The notes: generated by a model from the letters alone, not told the origin. Shown: positions 32,745 through 42,244, numbered from the stretch's first letter. The stretch is 64,000 nt of DNA from DASUBN01 sp036000105 (GCA_036000105.1 DASYGE010000007.1:107171-171170), one strand, 5' to 3'. Numbers and translations: made by a program.

Positions 32745-35540
32745 TTACAGCGCTGCGAGGCGGGTGGATTGCTCGCGCAGGCCCTGCAGGGTGGTCTCGA
32801 ACTCCTTCACCCGCTGACGTTCCTTGTCCACCACCGCGGCCGGTGCGTTCTGCACGAAGTCCGGCTTGTCGAGCTTGGCCCCGGCCCGGGTGATCTCGCC
32901 TTCGATGCGGGCGATCTCCTTCGCGAGCCTCTCTCTCTCTGCGGCCATATCTATCAGTCCGGCCATGGGGATGAGCAGGCGGGCCTGATCCAGCACTGCG
33001 GCCGCCGAGGGGGGCGGTTGCTCGCTGGGGGCGAGGATACGGATGGACTCCAGCCGCGCCAGGAACTTGAGGTAAGGCTCGGTGCCGGTGAGAGGGATCT
33101 TGTGTCCGGCGGGCAGCTCGATCAGGAGCGGCACGGCCCGGGAGGGGGCGACCCCCATCTGGCTGCGGATGCTGCGGATCTGCAGCACCGCCTGGCACAG
33201 CCATTCCACCTCAGCGTTGCGGCTGCGATCCGGCTGGATCAGGTCCTTGGACTGGGGGTAGGTCTGACGGGACACACTCTCGCCCTTCACCCCCAGTTTA
33301 GGTGCCACCTGCTGCCACAGCTCTTCGGTGATGAAGGGGATGATGGGGTGCAGGGCCCGGAGCAGGGCCGCCAGGGTATAGAGGAGGGTGTGGCGAGTAG
33401 AATCGGCTGCCGTCTGATCTTCGCCGTTCAGCGCCGGCTTCGAGAGTTCCACGAACCAATCGCAGAAATCGTTCCAGGTGAACTCGTAGAGGGCTTGGGC
33501 CGCGAGATCGAAGCGGTAATCCCGGTAGTGCCGGTCCAGTTCGTCACTGAGGTCGTAGAGCTTGGAGACTATCCAGTGCTCCACTGGTGTCTTGAGCGGC
33601 GGGCGCACCGTCGTGGGTTTGAAGTCCTCGCAGTTCATCAATACGAAGCGCGTGGCGTTCCACAGCTTGTTGCAGAAGTTGCGGTAACCCTCGCAGCGTT
33701 TCAGGTCGAAGTTGATGGTGCGACTGTGGGTGGCGAGCGCTGCGAAGGTGAAGCGCAGGGCATCGGCGCCCACCGCCGGGATGCCTTCCGGGTAATCCCG
33801 GCGCACCCGTTTCTCCACCTTCTCCTTGTCTTTCGGCAGCAGCAGGGAAGCCACCGATTTCTGCACCAGAGGTTCCAGCTCGATGCCGTCGATGAGGTCC
33901 AGGGGATCGATGGTGTTGCCCTTGGACTTGGACATCTTCTGGCCTTCCGCGTCCCGCACGATGGCGTTGATGTACACCTCTTTGAAGGGTACCCGCTTGG
34001 TGAAGTACTGGGTCGCCATGACCATGCGCGCCACCCAGAAGAAGATGATGTCGAAACCCGTGATCAACACCGAGGAGGGCAGGAAGGCGTTGAAGTCCTG
34101 CCACTCTTTTGCACGCTCTGGCGTATCGCCGGGCCAGCCCAGGGTGGAGAAGGGCCAGAGAGCCGAGCTGAACCAGGTGTCCAGCACGTCCTCGTCCTGG
34201 CGCAGCTTGCCCACGGGCGGGGTCTTGGCGTGCTTCAAGGCATCCGCCTCGTCCTCACCTACGAAGATGTTGCCCGCCTCGTCGAACCAGGCGGGTATCT
34301 GGTGGCCCCACCAGAGCTGGCGGCTCACGCACCAGTCCTGGATGTTCTCCAGCCACTGTATATAGGTGGTGTTCCAGTTCTCCGGCACGAACTTGATCTT
34401 GCCGGAACGGACTGCATCCAGTGCGGGCTCCGTGATGGCCTTGCGGCCCTTGTCGCTGGTGAGATCCAGGAACCACTGGTCCGTGAGCATGGGTTCGATG
34501 ACCGCGTTCGAACGCTGGCTGATGGGCACCATGAGCTTGTGCTTCTTGGTCTCCACGAGGAGACCGGCAGCCTCCAGGTCCGCGATCACTTTCTTGCGGG
34601 CGGCGAAACGGTCCAGGCCGCGGTAAGCGGCCGGCGCGTTCTCGTTCACCTTGGCGTCCAGGGTGAAGATGTTGATGACGGGTAGGTTGTGGCGCTTACT
34701 CAGCACCTGATCGTTGAAATCATGGGCCGGGGTGATCTTCACCGCACCGGTGCCGAATTCCTTGTCCACGTACTCGTCGGCGATGACCGGGATCTCCCGG
34801 TCCGAGAGAGGTAATTTCAGTTTCTTGCCGACGATCTTCCGGTAGCGCTCATCCTCTGGATGCACCACCACCGCCACGTCGCCCAGCATGGTCTCGGGCC
34901 GGGTGGTGGCTACCGTGAGGCCTTCACCGCCATCGGCGGCGGGATAGCGGATCAGCCAGAGGCTGCCGTCCCGCTCTTCGTTATCCACCTCGAGATCGGA
35001 GACCGCCGTCTGCAGCACCGGGTCCCAATGCACCAGGCGCTTGCCGCGGTAGAGCAGGCCGTCGCGGTACCACTGCACGAACACACGCTTGACCGCCGCC
35101 GACAGGCCCGGGTCCATGGTGAAGCGTTCCCGCGACCAGTCCACAGAAGCGCCCAGGCGGCGCATCTGGCGGGTGATGGTGGAACCGGATTCCTCCTTCC
35201 ATTCCCACACCCGTTCCACGAACTTCTGCCGGCCGAGGTCGTGACGCGTCTTGCCGGCAGCCGCCAGCTGGTTCTCCACGATCTTCTGGGTGGCGATCCC
35301 GGCGTGGTCCGTGCCGCCTTGCCACAGCACGCGCTCGCCGCGCATGCGGTGGTAGCGGCTCAAGGTATCCATCAGGGTCTGCTGGAAGGCATGCCCCATG
35401 TGCAGGGTGCCGGTGACGTTGGGAGGCGGCAGCAGGATGCAGTAGGGCGTGCCCGTGCCTTCGGGCTTGAACCAGCCGCGGCTTTCCCAAGTCTCGTACC
35501 AGCGGTTCTCTATGCCGCGGGGTTCGTAGGCTTTCTCCAT
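32745..35540 (-). CDS. valS: Valine-tRNA ligase
   Basis: The enzyme has 931 residues. The class I signature is HMGH (47-50) in NVTGTLHMGHAFQQ, KMSKSKGNTIDPLDLIDGI lies near residue 535, the editing CP1 domain lies between, and the C-terminal coiled coil (LAKEIARIEGEITRAGAKL) ends the protein. The order holC-DUF-valS after pepA is typical of gammaproteobacteria. Confidence 0.98.
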   Translation of the reverse strand: MEKAYEPRGIENRWYETWESRGWFKPEGTGTPYCILLPPPNVTGTLHMGHAFQQTLMDTLSRYHRMRGERVLWQGGTDHAGIATQKIVENQLAAAGKTRHDLGRQKFVERVWEWKEESGSTITRQMRRLGASVDWSRERFTMDPGLSAAVKRVFVQWYRDGLLYRGKRLVHWDPVLQTAVSDLEVDNEERDGSLWLIRYPAADGGEGLTVATTRPETMLGDVAVVVHPEDERYRKIVGKKLKLPLSDREIPVIADEYVDKEFGTGAVKITPAHDFNDQVLSKRHNLPVINIFTLDAKVNENAPAAYRGLDRFAARKKVIADLEAAGLLVETKKHKLMVPISQRSNAVIEPMLTDQWFLDLTSDKGRKAITEPALDAVRSGKIKFVPENWNTTYIQWLENIQDWCVSRQLWWGHQIPAWFDEAGNIFVGEDEADALKHAKTPPVGKLRQDEDVLDTWFSSALWPFSTLGWPGDTPERAKEWQDFNAFLPSSVLITGFDIIFFWVARMVMATQYFTKRVPFKEVYINAIVRDAEGQKMSKSKGNTIDPLDLIDGIELEPLVQKSVASLLLPKDKEKVEKRVRRDYPEGIPAVGADALRFTFAALATHSRTINFDLKRCEGYRNFCNKLWNATRFVLMNCEDFKPTTVRPPLKTPVEHWIVSKLYDLSDELDRHYRDYRFDLAAQALYEFTWNDFCDWFVELSKPALNGEDQTAADSTRHTLLYTLAALLRALHPIIPFITEELWQQVAPKLGVKGESVSRQTYPQSKDLIQPDRSRNAEVEWLCQAVLQIRSIRSQMGVAPSRAVPLLIELPAGHKIPLTGTEPYLKFLARLESIRILAPSEQPPPSAAAVLDQARLLIPMAGLIDMAAERERLAKEIARIEGEITRAGAKLDKPDFVQNAPAAVVDKERQRVKEFETTLQGLREQSTRLAAL

Positions 35541-35633
35541 GATTCCAGCAGGATTTTCGCTTGCGCCGGCGTCGCGCGGCGGAGGAATTATATCAGCCGG
35601 GGTGTCCCGATAAGGACGGCGGGAGGGAAACGG

Positions 35634-35963
35634 TCAATCTTTGCCGTTTTCCTTGAGTGCTGCTTCGACGATGGCGGGGATCTCTTCCCGGAGCTTCTCC
35701 CACACCTTGTTCACCAGGGTGGCGTGGATCTCGGCCGAGGCATCCCTGAGCAGACGGTCCGTGAGCGCGGCGATGCGTTCCGTGAGCATCTCCGAGAGCA
35801 GGTCCTGGGGGATGGTGATGATCTGGGGTTGGGGTGCCGCAGCCTGTTCCATCGGCCGGGTCACCGGCGAGGTCACCTCCTCATGCTCTTCCACTACCTC
35901 CGTGAGCAGGGGGATGTCGAAGCTGGGCGCAATGCGTCCCGGGGGTTTGTGGGTCGGGCTCAT
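35634..35963 (-). CDS. DUF2486-like protein between holC and valS
   Basis: The protein has 109 residues from the ATG at 35961-35963, overlapping the holC stop in ATGA. The N-terminus has DIPLLTEVVEE, followed by a low-complexity linker and a C-terminal amphipathic helix region (LLSEMLTERIAALTDRLLRDASAEIHATLVNKVWEKL). This resembles DUF2486 proteins found beside holC and valS in other proteobacteria. Function unknown; a link to the DNA polymerase chi subunit is only positional. Confidence 0.65.
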   Translation of the reverse strand: MSPTHKPPGRIAPSFDIPLLTEVVEEHEEVTSPVTRPMEQAAAPQPQIITIPQDLLSEMLTERIAALTDRLLRDASAEIHATLVNKVWEKLREEIPAIVEAALKENGKD

Positions 35964-36379
35964 AGCTTGTGGGTCTCTAAGGGATAGCCCCGGTCTTTGT
36001 AGAAACGGAAGCGCTCCCTGCCCCGGGCCTTCTGGTTCTCGTCTCCATCCACCACTTCCGCCACCCGCTCGAAGCGGCTGAAGAAGTTCGGCACCTCGGC
36101 CCCCAGATTGACCAGCAGGTGGAAGCCCTCCGCAGGCTCGATACCGTAGCCGATATGCACCGGTGCATCCTCGCCGTCCCCGGCGAGGCAGTGTGGCAGG
36201 AAGCTCCCATCCCGGAATGTCCACATGAGGTCATCCAGTTCCCGGGCTGCGCCCTCGGAGCCTGCGTGCAGATACACCCGGTGGCCCAGGCTGAAGGCTT
36301 TCTCTGTCAGCCGGCAGGCGAACAACGCGCGGCTGCGGGGTGCTTTCTCATCCAGAATGTAAAAATCGACCTGGGTCAT
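35960..36379 (-). CDS. holC: DNA polymerase III chi subunit
   Basis: The protein has 139 residues from the ATG at 36377-36379. Family features: TQVDFYILDEKAPRSRALFACRLTEKAFSLGHRVYLHA, LDDLMWTFRDGSFLPHCLAG and EPAEGFHLLVNLGAEVPNFFSRFERVAEVVDG. Chi links the clamp loader to single-stranded-DNA-binding protein. Palindrome copy B lies just upstream, between holC and pepA, so holC transcription may restart there. Confidence 0.93.
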   Translation of the reverse strand: MTQVDFYILDEKAPRSRALFACRLTEKAFSLGHRVYLHAGSEGAARELDDLMWTFRDGSFLPHCLAGDGEDAPVHIGYGIEPAEGFHLLVNLGAEVPNFFSRFERVAEVVDGDENQKARGRERFRFYKDRGYPLETHKL

Positions 36380-36387
36380 GGCATTAC

Positions 36388-36513
36388 CGAAAAATGCGTC
36401 TTTTGTTCCCTGGCGGCGTTGAAAACCGGCTCGCAATGCTCATTGACCGAAAAGTCAACTGCGCTTGCTCGCTGATTTTTGCCTTGCCAGTGAACAAAAT
36501 CCACTATTTTTCG
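36388..36513. repeat. Long imperfect palindrome, copy B (pepA-holC intergenic)
   Basis: The left arm (36388-36408, CGAAAAATGCGTCTTTTGTTC) and the right arm (36492-36513, GAACAAAATCCACTATTTTTCG) are largely complementary. GCCTTG (36481-36486) precedes the right arm as in copies A and D. An inner segment has GAAAA (36421) opposite GATTTTT (36474-36480). It fills almost the whole gap between pepA and holC. Confidence 0.78.
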
Positions 36514-36540
36514 TCACTCCGTCTTTCCAAAAATCTATTT

Positions 36541-38028
36541 TCAGACCTGATCAAGAAGGTACTGCACCAGGAGCGGCACCGGCCGGCCCGTGGCGCCTTT
36601 CTCACCGCCGCCTTTCCAGGCGGTGCCGGCGATATCCAGATGCGCCCACTGCATGTTCTTGGTGAAGCGGGCCAGGAAGCAGGCCGCGGTGATGGTGCCG
36701 CCTTCGCGCCCCGCGATGTTGGCGAAGTCCGCGAAGTTGCTCTTCAAGCCTTCCTGGTATTCGTCGTAGAGCGGCAGCTGCCAGGCGCGATCGTCGGCTT
36801 TCTCGCCTGCCTGCTTCAGGGATTGCACCAGACGGTCGTTGTTGCCGAGGAGACCCGACACCACGTTGCCGAGCGCGATCACGCAGGCGCCCGTTAGGGT
36901 CGCCATATCGACGATGGTCTCGGGCTTGAAGCGTTCCGCGTAGGTGAGGGCATCGCACAGGATCAGGCGGCCCTCCGCGTCGGTGTTGAGTATCTCCACC
37001 GTCTGGCCCGACATGGTGGTGACGATGTCGCCGGGGCGGCTGGCATCGCCACCGGGCATGTTCTCGCAGGTGGGCACCACGCCCACCACGTTCATCTTGA
37101 GGCCGAGAGCCATCACCGCCTTGAGGGTGCCGAACACGCTGGCGGCGCCGCACATATCGAACTTCATCTCGTCCATGGCTGCCGCCGGCTTGATGGAGAT
37201 GCCGCCGGTGTCGAAGGTGATGCCTTTGCCGACGAATACCCGGGGCTTCTGGCCTTTGGGGCCGCCGTGATATTCCATCACGATGAGTTTCGGGGGCTGA
37301 CGGCTGCCGCGCGCGACGGCGAGCAGGGCACCCATGCCGAGCTTCTTCATCTGTGCCTGTTCCAGCACCGTGACTTTCAGCTTGCTGCCCTTGGCGAGCT
37401 TGCGGGCTTCATCCGCGAGATAGCTCGGGGTGCAGATGTTGGGCGGCAAGTTGCCCAGGGTGCGGGCCAGGGAGACGCCGCCGGCGATGGCCGCGCCAAC
37501 CCGCAGGCCTTCTTCCGCCTGCTTGCCCTGTTCGCGGCTGCTGGTCAGCAGCGCGAGCTTCTGCAGCGTCGCCTTGTTCTTGTCTTTGCCGGTGCCCTTG
37601 CACTGGTCGAAGCGATAGGAGACTTCCTCAGCGGCTTCTACCGCGTGGCGCGCGAGCCAGAAGGGGTCCGCGCCCTTGATGGTGAGCAGGGTGAGGGTAC
37701 TCACGGCTTCCTTCACGCCCGCCTCGTTCAGCGCGCGCACCGCTTTCTGCATCGCCTTGCGGTAGCCGCGCAGGCTGAGGTCGCCCTCGGCACCGAGACC
37801 CACCAGCAGCACGCGCTCCGCCTGGAGTTTGGGCACATCGAACAGCAGCAGGGTTTGGCCGGCGCGCCCCTCGATGGCGCCGCTCTTGGCCAGCTTGCTG
37901 AGATAGCCGTGGCTCGCCTGGTCCAGCGCATGGGACGCAGCGGGCAGCTTGCCGCCTTCGAACAGCCCCACGATCAGGCAGGGCGTAGCCAGGGATTCGG
38001 CGGCGGCGGTCTTCACGGAAAATTGCAT
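36541..38028 (-). CDS. pepA: Leucyl aminopeptidase (M17 family)
   Basis: The enzyme has 495 residues from the ATG at 38026-38028. The M17 catalytic core is clear: VGKGITFDTGGISIKPA (metal-binding Lys and Asp), KFDMCGAASV, PTCENMPGGDASRPGDIVTTMSGQTVEI, and the signature NTDAEGRLIL, then MATLTGACVIALG. It trims N-terminal residues from peptides with two metal ions. Divergent from lptF across about 140 nt, the usual gammaproteobacterial order. Confidence 0.97.
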   Translation of the reverse strand: MQFSVKTAAAESLATPCLIVGLFEGGKLPAASHALDQASHGYLSKLAKSGAIEGRAGQTLLLFDVPKLQAERVLLVGLGAEGDLSLRGYRKAMQKAVRALNEAGVKEAVSTLTLLTIKGADPFWLARHAVEAAEEVSYRFDQCKGTGKDKNKATLQKLALLTSSREQGKQAEEGLRVGAAIAGGVSLARTLGNLPPNICTPSYLADEARKLAKGSKLKVTVLEQAQMKKLGMGALLAVARGSRQPPKLIVMEYHGGPKGQKPRVFVGKGITFDTGGISIKPAAAMDEMKFDMCGAASVFGTLKAVMALGLKMNVVGVVPTCENMPGGDASRPGDIVTTMSGQTVEILNTDAEGRLILCDALTYAERFKPETIVDMATLTGACVIALGNVVSGLLGNNDRLVQSLKQAGEKADDRAWQLPLYDEYQEGLKSNFADFANIAGREGGTITAACFLARFTKNMQWAHLDIAGTAWKGGGEKGATGRPVPLLVQYLLDQV

Positions 38029-38168
38029 GCAGGTCTCCCGGTGGAGTATGTCGGTAACCCGCCCGGCCATGGCGTATCATGCCTGCGGGATGCGCCCCTC
38101 CTTAAGCGGAGGTGGCCGCCCGGCATTCTAACCCATCGCTATACCGGTACCGAAGCGGGGTCCCTTGC

Positions 38169-39272
38169 TTGATACGCATCGTGGATCGCTATATCGCCAA
38201 GGAAGCGGCCCTCACCGTGGGCGCCGTCACCGGCGTGCTCATGCTCATCCTGCTCAGCAACCGCTTCGCGGTGCTGCTGGGTGATGCCGCCGCCGGCCGC
38301 CTGCCGCGCGACACCGTGTTCACCCTGCTCGGCCTCGCGTCCATCAACTACTTCATCGTGGTGCTGCCGGTGGCCTTGTTCCTGGCTGTGATGCTGGCCT
38401 TGGGCAGGCTCTATCGGGACAGTGAGATGACCACCCTCATGGCCTGCGGTGTCGGCCCGGCTCAGATATATCGCCCGCTCATGGCCATCGCCCTGGTGCT
38501 GGCAGCCGGTCTCGCGGTGCTCTCGCTGCAGGTGGCGCCCTGGGCCCAGCGCATGAGCCACATCATTAACAACGCCGCCCAGCACAACGCCCAGGTGGGC
38601 AGTTTCGAATCCGGCAGCTTCAAAGTGGATGAGGACGGCAAGGGCGCGCTGTATGCCCAGAAAGTAAGTCAGGACGGTCGCACCTTGCAGGACGTGTTCA
38701 TGCAGGGCCCCAGCGACACCCGCATGGCGGTGGTCACCGCCGCCACCGGCGAGCGCCAGGGCACCGAGCAGGATCCGGGCGGCGGCATGCTCATCCTGCA
38801 TGACGGCTGGCGTTACGAAGGTGTCCCCGGCAAGGCGGATTACCGCATCGTGCGCTTTGCCGTGCATGGCATCGTCATCCAGCCCGCCAAGGCCACCTCC
38901 AGCGCGGATTACTTCGACGAATACCCCACCCGCGATCTCATGGCTGTGGGTGACCTGCGTGCCGTCTCGGAATTCCAGTGGCGCCTGTCGGTGCCTTTAT
39001 CGGCGCTCGTGCTGGTGCTGCTGGCGGTGCCTCTCGCGCGCACCTCGCCGCGCCAGGGGCGTTACGGCAAGCTGCTCGCCGCCATCCTGGTCTATGTCAT
39101 CTATTACAACCTGGGCGTGTTGGCTCGTGCCTGGTTGGAGAAAGGTGTTGCGCCCACGCAGGTCGGCATCTGGTGGGTGGATGTGGTGTTCGTGGTGGCT
39201 GTGGTGGTGTTGCTGGTGCAGCAGTATGGCTTCGAAGGCCTGTTCGGCGCGCGGATGGTGCGGCGCACATGA
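38169..39272 (+). CDS. lptF: LPS export permease LptF
   Basis: The protein has 367 residues if translation begins at TTG 38169 (IRIVDRYIAKEAALTVGAV); a GTG at 38184 is an alternative. It is a permease of the LptB2FG transporter that extracts lipopolysaccharide. Two N-terminal and four C-terminal helices flank a periplasmic beta-jellyroll domain (about 120-250); SEMTTLMACGVGP and TSPRQGRYGKLLAAILVYVIYYNLGVLA are family stretches. Overlaps lptG by ATGA. Confidence 0.93.
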   Translation: MIRIVDRYIAKEAALTVGAVTGVLMLILLSNRFAVLLGDAAAGRLPRDTVFTLLGLASINYFIVVLPVALFLAVMLALGRLYRDSEMTTLMACGVGPAQIYRPLMAIALVLAAGLAVLSLQVAPWAQRMSHIINNAAQHNAQVGSFESGSFKVDEDGKGALYAQKVSQDGRTLQDVFMQGPSDTRMAVVTAATGERQGTEQDPGGGMLILHDGWRYEGVPGKADYRIVRFAVHGIVIQPAKATSSADYFDEYPTRDLMAVGDLRAVSEFQWRLSVPLSALVLVLLAVPLARTSPRQGRYGKLLAAILVYVIYYNLGVLARAWLEKGVAPTQVGIWWVDVVFVVAVVVLLVQQYGFEGLFGARMVRRT

Positions 39273-40342
39273 AGCGCATGGACCTCTATCTCGCGCGTAC
39301 CGTGGTGGTCAACGTCCTCCTGGTGTTGCTGGTACTCACCATGCTGGCCGCCATCATCAACTTCGTGAGCGAGATACACACCACTTATAACCATGAGCAT
39401 TACACCCTCTGGGATGCGGCGCTCTATACCCTGATGAAGATACCGGGGGGCATCTACGAGATGTTCACCGTGGCGGTGCTCCTGGGCGCGCTCTTAGGGT
39501 TAGGCGAACTCGCAAGCCACAATGAGCTCACGGTGCTGCGGGCGGCGGGCGTGTCTGCCGCGCGGCTCGGTGGTGCGGCGCTCTGCGGCGGCCTCTTGTT
39601 AGCCGTCGCCTGCGTGCTCATCGGCGAGTTCGTGGTGCCGGTCTCCGAGCAGCGCGCCGAAGACCGACGCGCGGAGCTGGTGGAAGCGCGGGCCAACCCC
39701 CTGGGTGCGGGGGGTGTATGGGCCAAGGACGGGAGCACCTATATCAACGTGCATTCCATGACGGCACGGGATACGGTGCATGGCGTCTATATATATGATG
39801 TGAACCCCCAGCGTGAACTGACCATGGCCACCTTCGCCGGCATGGGCAAGTTCGACATGAAGGGCTCGCATCTCAACAACGTGCACGGCACGTCCTTGCA
39901 GCCGGATGCCCAGGGGGCGTCGGTGTTCAACCAGCGACAGATACCCTGGAACACGCTCCTGAGCCCCGAGCTGATCAGCCTGTTCGCAGTGGACACCGAT
40001 AGTCTCTCTGCCCGTGGGCTCTACCGCTACATCGATTACACCCACGCCAACCACCTGGATGATCACCGCTATGTGGCGGCATTCTGGGCACGCTTCGCCA
40101 AGCCCGTGGCCTTGCTCGCCATGCTGCTACTGGCCATGCCTTTCGTGTTCGGACCCCTGCGTTCCTCCAGCGCCGGTCAGCGCCTGCTCATCGGCATGCT
40201 GATAGGTATAGGTTTCTACGTGTTCAACAGCATCTTCATGCAGGCGGGGATAGTCTTTGGCCTCAATCCGCTCATCAGCGCCTGGCTGCCGACACTATTG
40301 TTGGTCGCTACGGGCATCATCGCGGTACGCAGGATCAAGTAA
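39269..40342 (+). CDS. lptG: LPS export permease LptG
   Basis: The protein has 357 residues, partner of LptF. Family stretches: MDLYLARTVVVNVLLVLLVLTML, ALLGLGELASHNELTVLRAAGVSA, a periplasmic domain (about 120-260), and PFVFGPLRSSSAGQRLLIGMLIGIGFYVFN. Last housekeeping gene before palindrome copy C and the AT-rich HNH-like gene. Confidence 0.95.
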   Translation: MKRMDLYLARTVVVNVLLVLLVLTMLAAIINFVSEIHTTYNHEHYTLWDAALYTLMKIPGGIYEMFTVAVLLGALLGLGELASHNELTVLRAAGVSAARLGGAALCGGLLLAVACVLIGEFVVPVSEQRAEDRRAELVEARANPLGAGGVWAKDGSTYINVHSMTARDTVHGVYIYDVNPQRELTMATFAGMGKFDMKGSHLNNVHGTSLQPDAQGASVFNQRQIPWNTLLSPELISLFAVDTDSLSARGLYRYIDYTHANHLDDHRYVAAFWARFAKPVALLAMLLLAMPFVFGPLRSSSAGQRLLIGMLIGIGFYVFNSIFMQAGIVFGLNPLISAWLPTLLLVATGIIAVRRIK

Positions 40343-40345
40343 GCC

Positions 40346-40476
40346 ATCTCAAAAGCTGCTGCGCTTGGCATGACTTTGTTGCGGTCCGGCTCGCACTCCT
40401 CACGTACGTAAGAGTACGCTCCGGGTGCTCGCCTCCCGCGCCTCGTCCTGCCTTCGCTCGCGACGCTTTTGAGGTA
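40346..40476. repeat. Imperfect palindrome, copy C (variant; lptG-HNH intergenic)
   Basis: CTCAAAAGC (40348-40356) pairs with GCTTTTGAG (40465-40473). The interior has CACGTACGTAAGAGTACGCTCCGGG, comparable to the TCATGTACTGGCATGTACACTCCGG part of copy A, and TGCCTTCGCTCGCGACG before the right arm. It is more diverged than A, B and D, so membership of the same family is probable rather than certain. Confidence 0.6.
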
Positions 40477-40542
40477 GTTCTTCATTTTTTAAGACTGCTT
40501 TAATCGGATTGAACATGAGCTATTCCAGGAAGGAGCAACTCA

Positions 40543-41748
40543 ATGATGCACGACATTTTTACATTGGATGAATTGAAAACACCTAACTTAGAACATTTGA
40601 TTCCTGCTGCTCTTGGTGGACGCAAATCAAGTAAAAAATTGATAAATAAAATTACTAATAATCAATTAGGTTCAGCCATTGATGCTCAAATCACTGACGC
40701 TTTTATAATGGTAATTAATGGACTAGGTATTGAGAGCCGAAGAGGCAAGAAAGCGGGTTATGCCATCAAACCAAAAGATGGCAGCAAATATAACTTGGGC
40801 TCTGGTTTCAAACCTGAATTGCGCAAACCTGGGTTCCGTGACGAAATTCAAAATGAGAAGAGAACTCTTTCAATTGAAGCCAGAACGCCTGATGAGGCAA
40901 AAAGATTATTGGAAGCGGCAAGAGTCAAATACAAAGGAATGCTCGATGAAAAAACCCTTAGTATTCAAGAGAAACAAGAGTTTATAAAAGATGCGTTTCC
41001 CATTTCTTTATCTCTTGGTGGCGCTCTACAACTCCGCGCTGTTGGGAAAATTCTTTTTGAAATGTCGGCTCTAGCGCTCGGTAATGAGATTGCTTGTTCA
41101 TCTGCTTTTGATCAGATTCGAAATTGGATTCTAGAAGGGGTTACTTATAGGGATGAGTTTGTATCTGGTGCTCGCAAAGATTTAAACCCGATGGCAAACC
41201 ATGATTATAGAGTATCAGTATGGGAGGGGTTACCTGTTTTAGAGAAAGCTCCATTTCAACACCGTGTTTTTGTGTTCGGTGGAAAATCACTTGGTGGCGC
41301 TTGGGGCTGCATTGAGTTTTTTGGACATATACGATTTTCGTCACTATTAAGTACCGATAGTTCGTTAATCGATTATTCTTATTGCTATCTTGTTGATTCT
41401 CTATCAGATAATAAATTAGAACGCTCCGATTTAATTACCGCAGTAACTACTCGGCACGTTATGCAGCATGCAGTGTCTTTAAGTGATGGAAGGAAAGCGT
41501 TAGGTAATTTAATGAATGAAATGTATAAGAAGCATATGAGTGATCTTCATAGCCAAATGATAGATTCAGCTATGCGAGATTGCATGCCCAAGTCAGGTGA
41601 GATAATTACGCAGGAGCACGTTGATAAATTTTCACGTCACTTAGCGGGGGACTTTGTAAAGCATCGTTTTCAGATTAACACTGAAAAAACCCTAACTACT
41701 GCTGATCTCGAAGCAATGATCAAGAAGCAAGATAAAGATAAATCTTAA
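40543..41748 (+). CDS. AT-rich orphan protein with an HNH-like N-terminus
   Basis: The protein has 401 residues. GGAAGGAG about 8 nt before the ATG at 40543 is a strong ribosome site. The N-terminus reads LEHLIPAALGGRKSS...ITNNQLGSAID (residues 16-47), which resembles the HNH nuclease block (EHIIP..LGG...N...G..ID), but the usual zinc-binding cysteines are missing. The remaining 350 residues match nothing I recognise. Composition is foreign: 23 G+C of 60 at 40561-40620 and again at 41401-41460. It sits alone between palindrome copy C and the RDD gene. A mobile or defence gene is the inference; a degraded nuclease is the alternative. Confidence 0.6.
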   Translation: MMHDIFTLDELKTPNLEHLIPAALGGRKSSKKLINKITNNQLGSAIDAQITDAFIMVINGLGIESRRGKKAGYAIKPKDGSKYNLGSGFKPELRKPGFRDEIQNEKRTLSIEARTPDEAKRLLEAARVKYKGMLDEKTLSIQEKQEFIKDAFPISLSLGGALQLRAVGKILFEMSALALGNEIACSSAFDQIRNWILEGVTYRDEFVSGARKDLNPMANHDYRVSVWEGLPVLEKAPFQHRVFVFGGKSLGGAWGCIEFFGHIRFSSLLSTDSSLIDYSYCYLVDSLSDNKLERSDLITAVTTRHVMQHAVSLSDGRKALGNLMNEMYKKHMSDLHSQMIDSAMRDCMPKSGEIITQEHVDKFSRHLAGDFVKHRFQINTEKTLTTADLEAMIKKQDKDKS

Positions 41749-41759
41749 GTTTTTGAAAA

Positions 41760-42224
41760 CTAAGAAAGGGGTTTCGCAAGTTGGAGTTCTGTGCCCGACA
41801 GCCGATCATGCCAGGTCTTGTGCTCTGCATCGAATAGCGACCACCAGAATCCCGCCCCCAAGGCTGCCCAGGAGAGGATCGCCGCGAGATAGCGGATGAG
41901 CGCCTGCTTCCAGGTCACGCTCCGGCTGTTTCCCGATTGCACGAGCTTCACCCGCCAGGCGAGCATGCCTAAGGTCTGACCGTCCCGCATCCAGAAGCCG
42001 GCGAAGAAAGCGTAACCGATGGCGAGGAGATACAGGCGGTAGAGGAGTTCGGCGAAAGGGTGATCCGGCGAGACTGCCGCGTGACTCAAGGGCATCACGA
42101 GCGCAGTGCTGATGAACCACAGAGCCAGCACGATGAGACCGTCGTAGAGCGCGGCCGCCAGCCGGCGCCACAAGTTCACGCCCGGAAGGGGATCGGAACG
42201 CTCAGGATGGTGCACGCTCTGCAT
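41760..42224 (-). CDS. RDD family membrane protein
   Basis: The protein has 154 residues from the ATG at 42222-42224; a TTG at 42240-42242 is in frame but crowds the tRNA gene. The RDD pattern is present: LWRRLAAALYDGLIVLALWF, MRDGQTLGMLAWRVKLV, and the C-terminal FDAEHKTWHDRLSGTELQ. Two or three helices. RDD proteins may transport small solutes or ions; substrate unknown. It lies directly downstream of tRNA-Glu and may be read from the same promoter. Confidence 0.9.
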   Translation of the reverse strand: MQSVHHPERSDPLPGVNLWRRLAAALYDGLIVLALWFISTALVMPLSHAAVSPDHPFAELLYRLYLLAIGYAFFAGFWMRDGQTLGMLAWRVKLVQSGNSRSVTWKQALIRYLAAILSWAALGAGFWWSLFDAEHKTWHDRLSGTELQLAKPLS

Positions 42225-42244
42225 CTCGGCGGCAGGCTTCAAAA

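Noticed and set aside
32769..34685. Open frame of 638 codons on the plus strand across valS
   Set aside because: It lies antisense to valS, which has full family motifs; long antisense frames are common in GC-rich genes and its translation has no recognisable domain.
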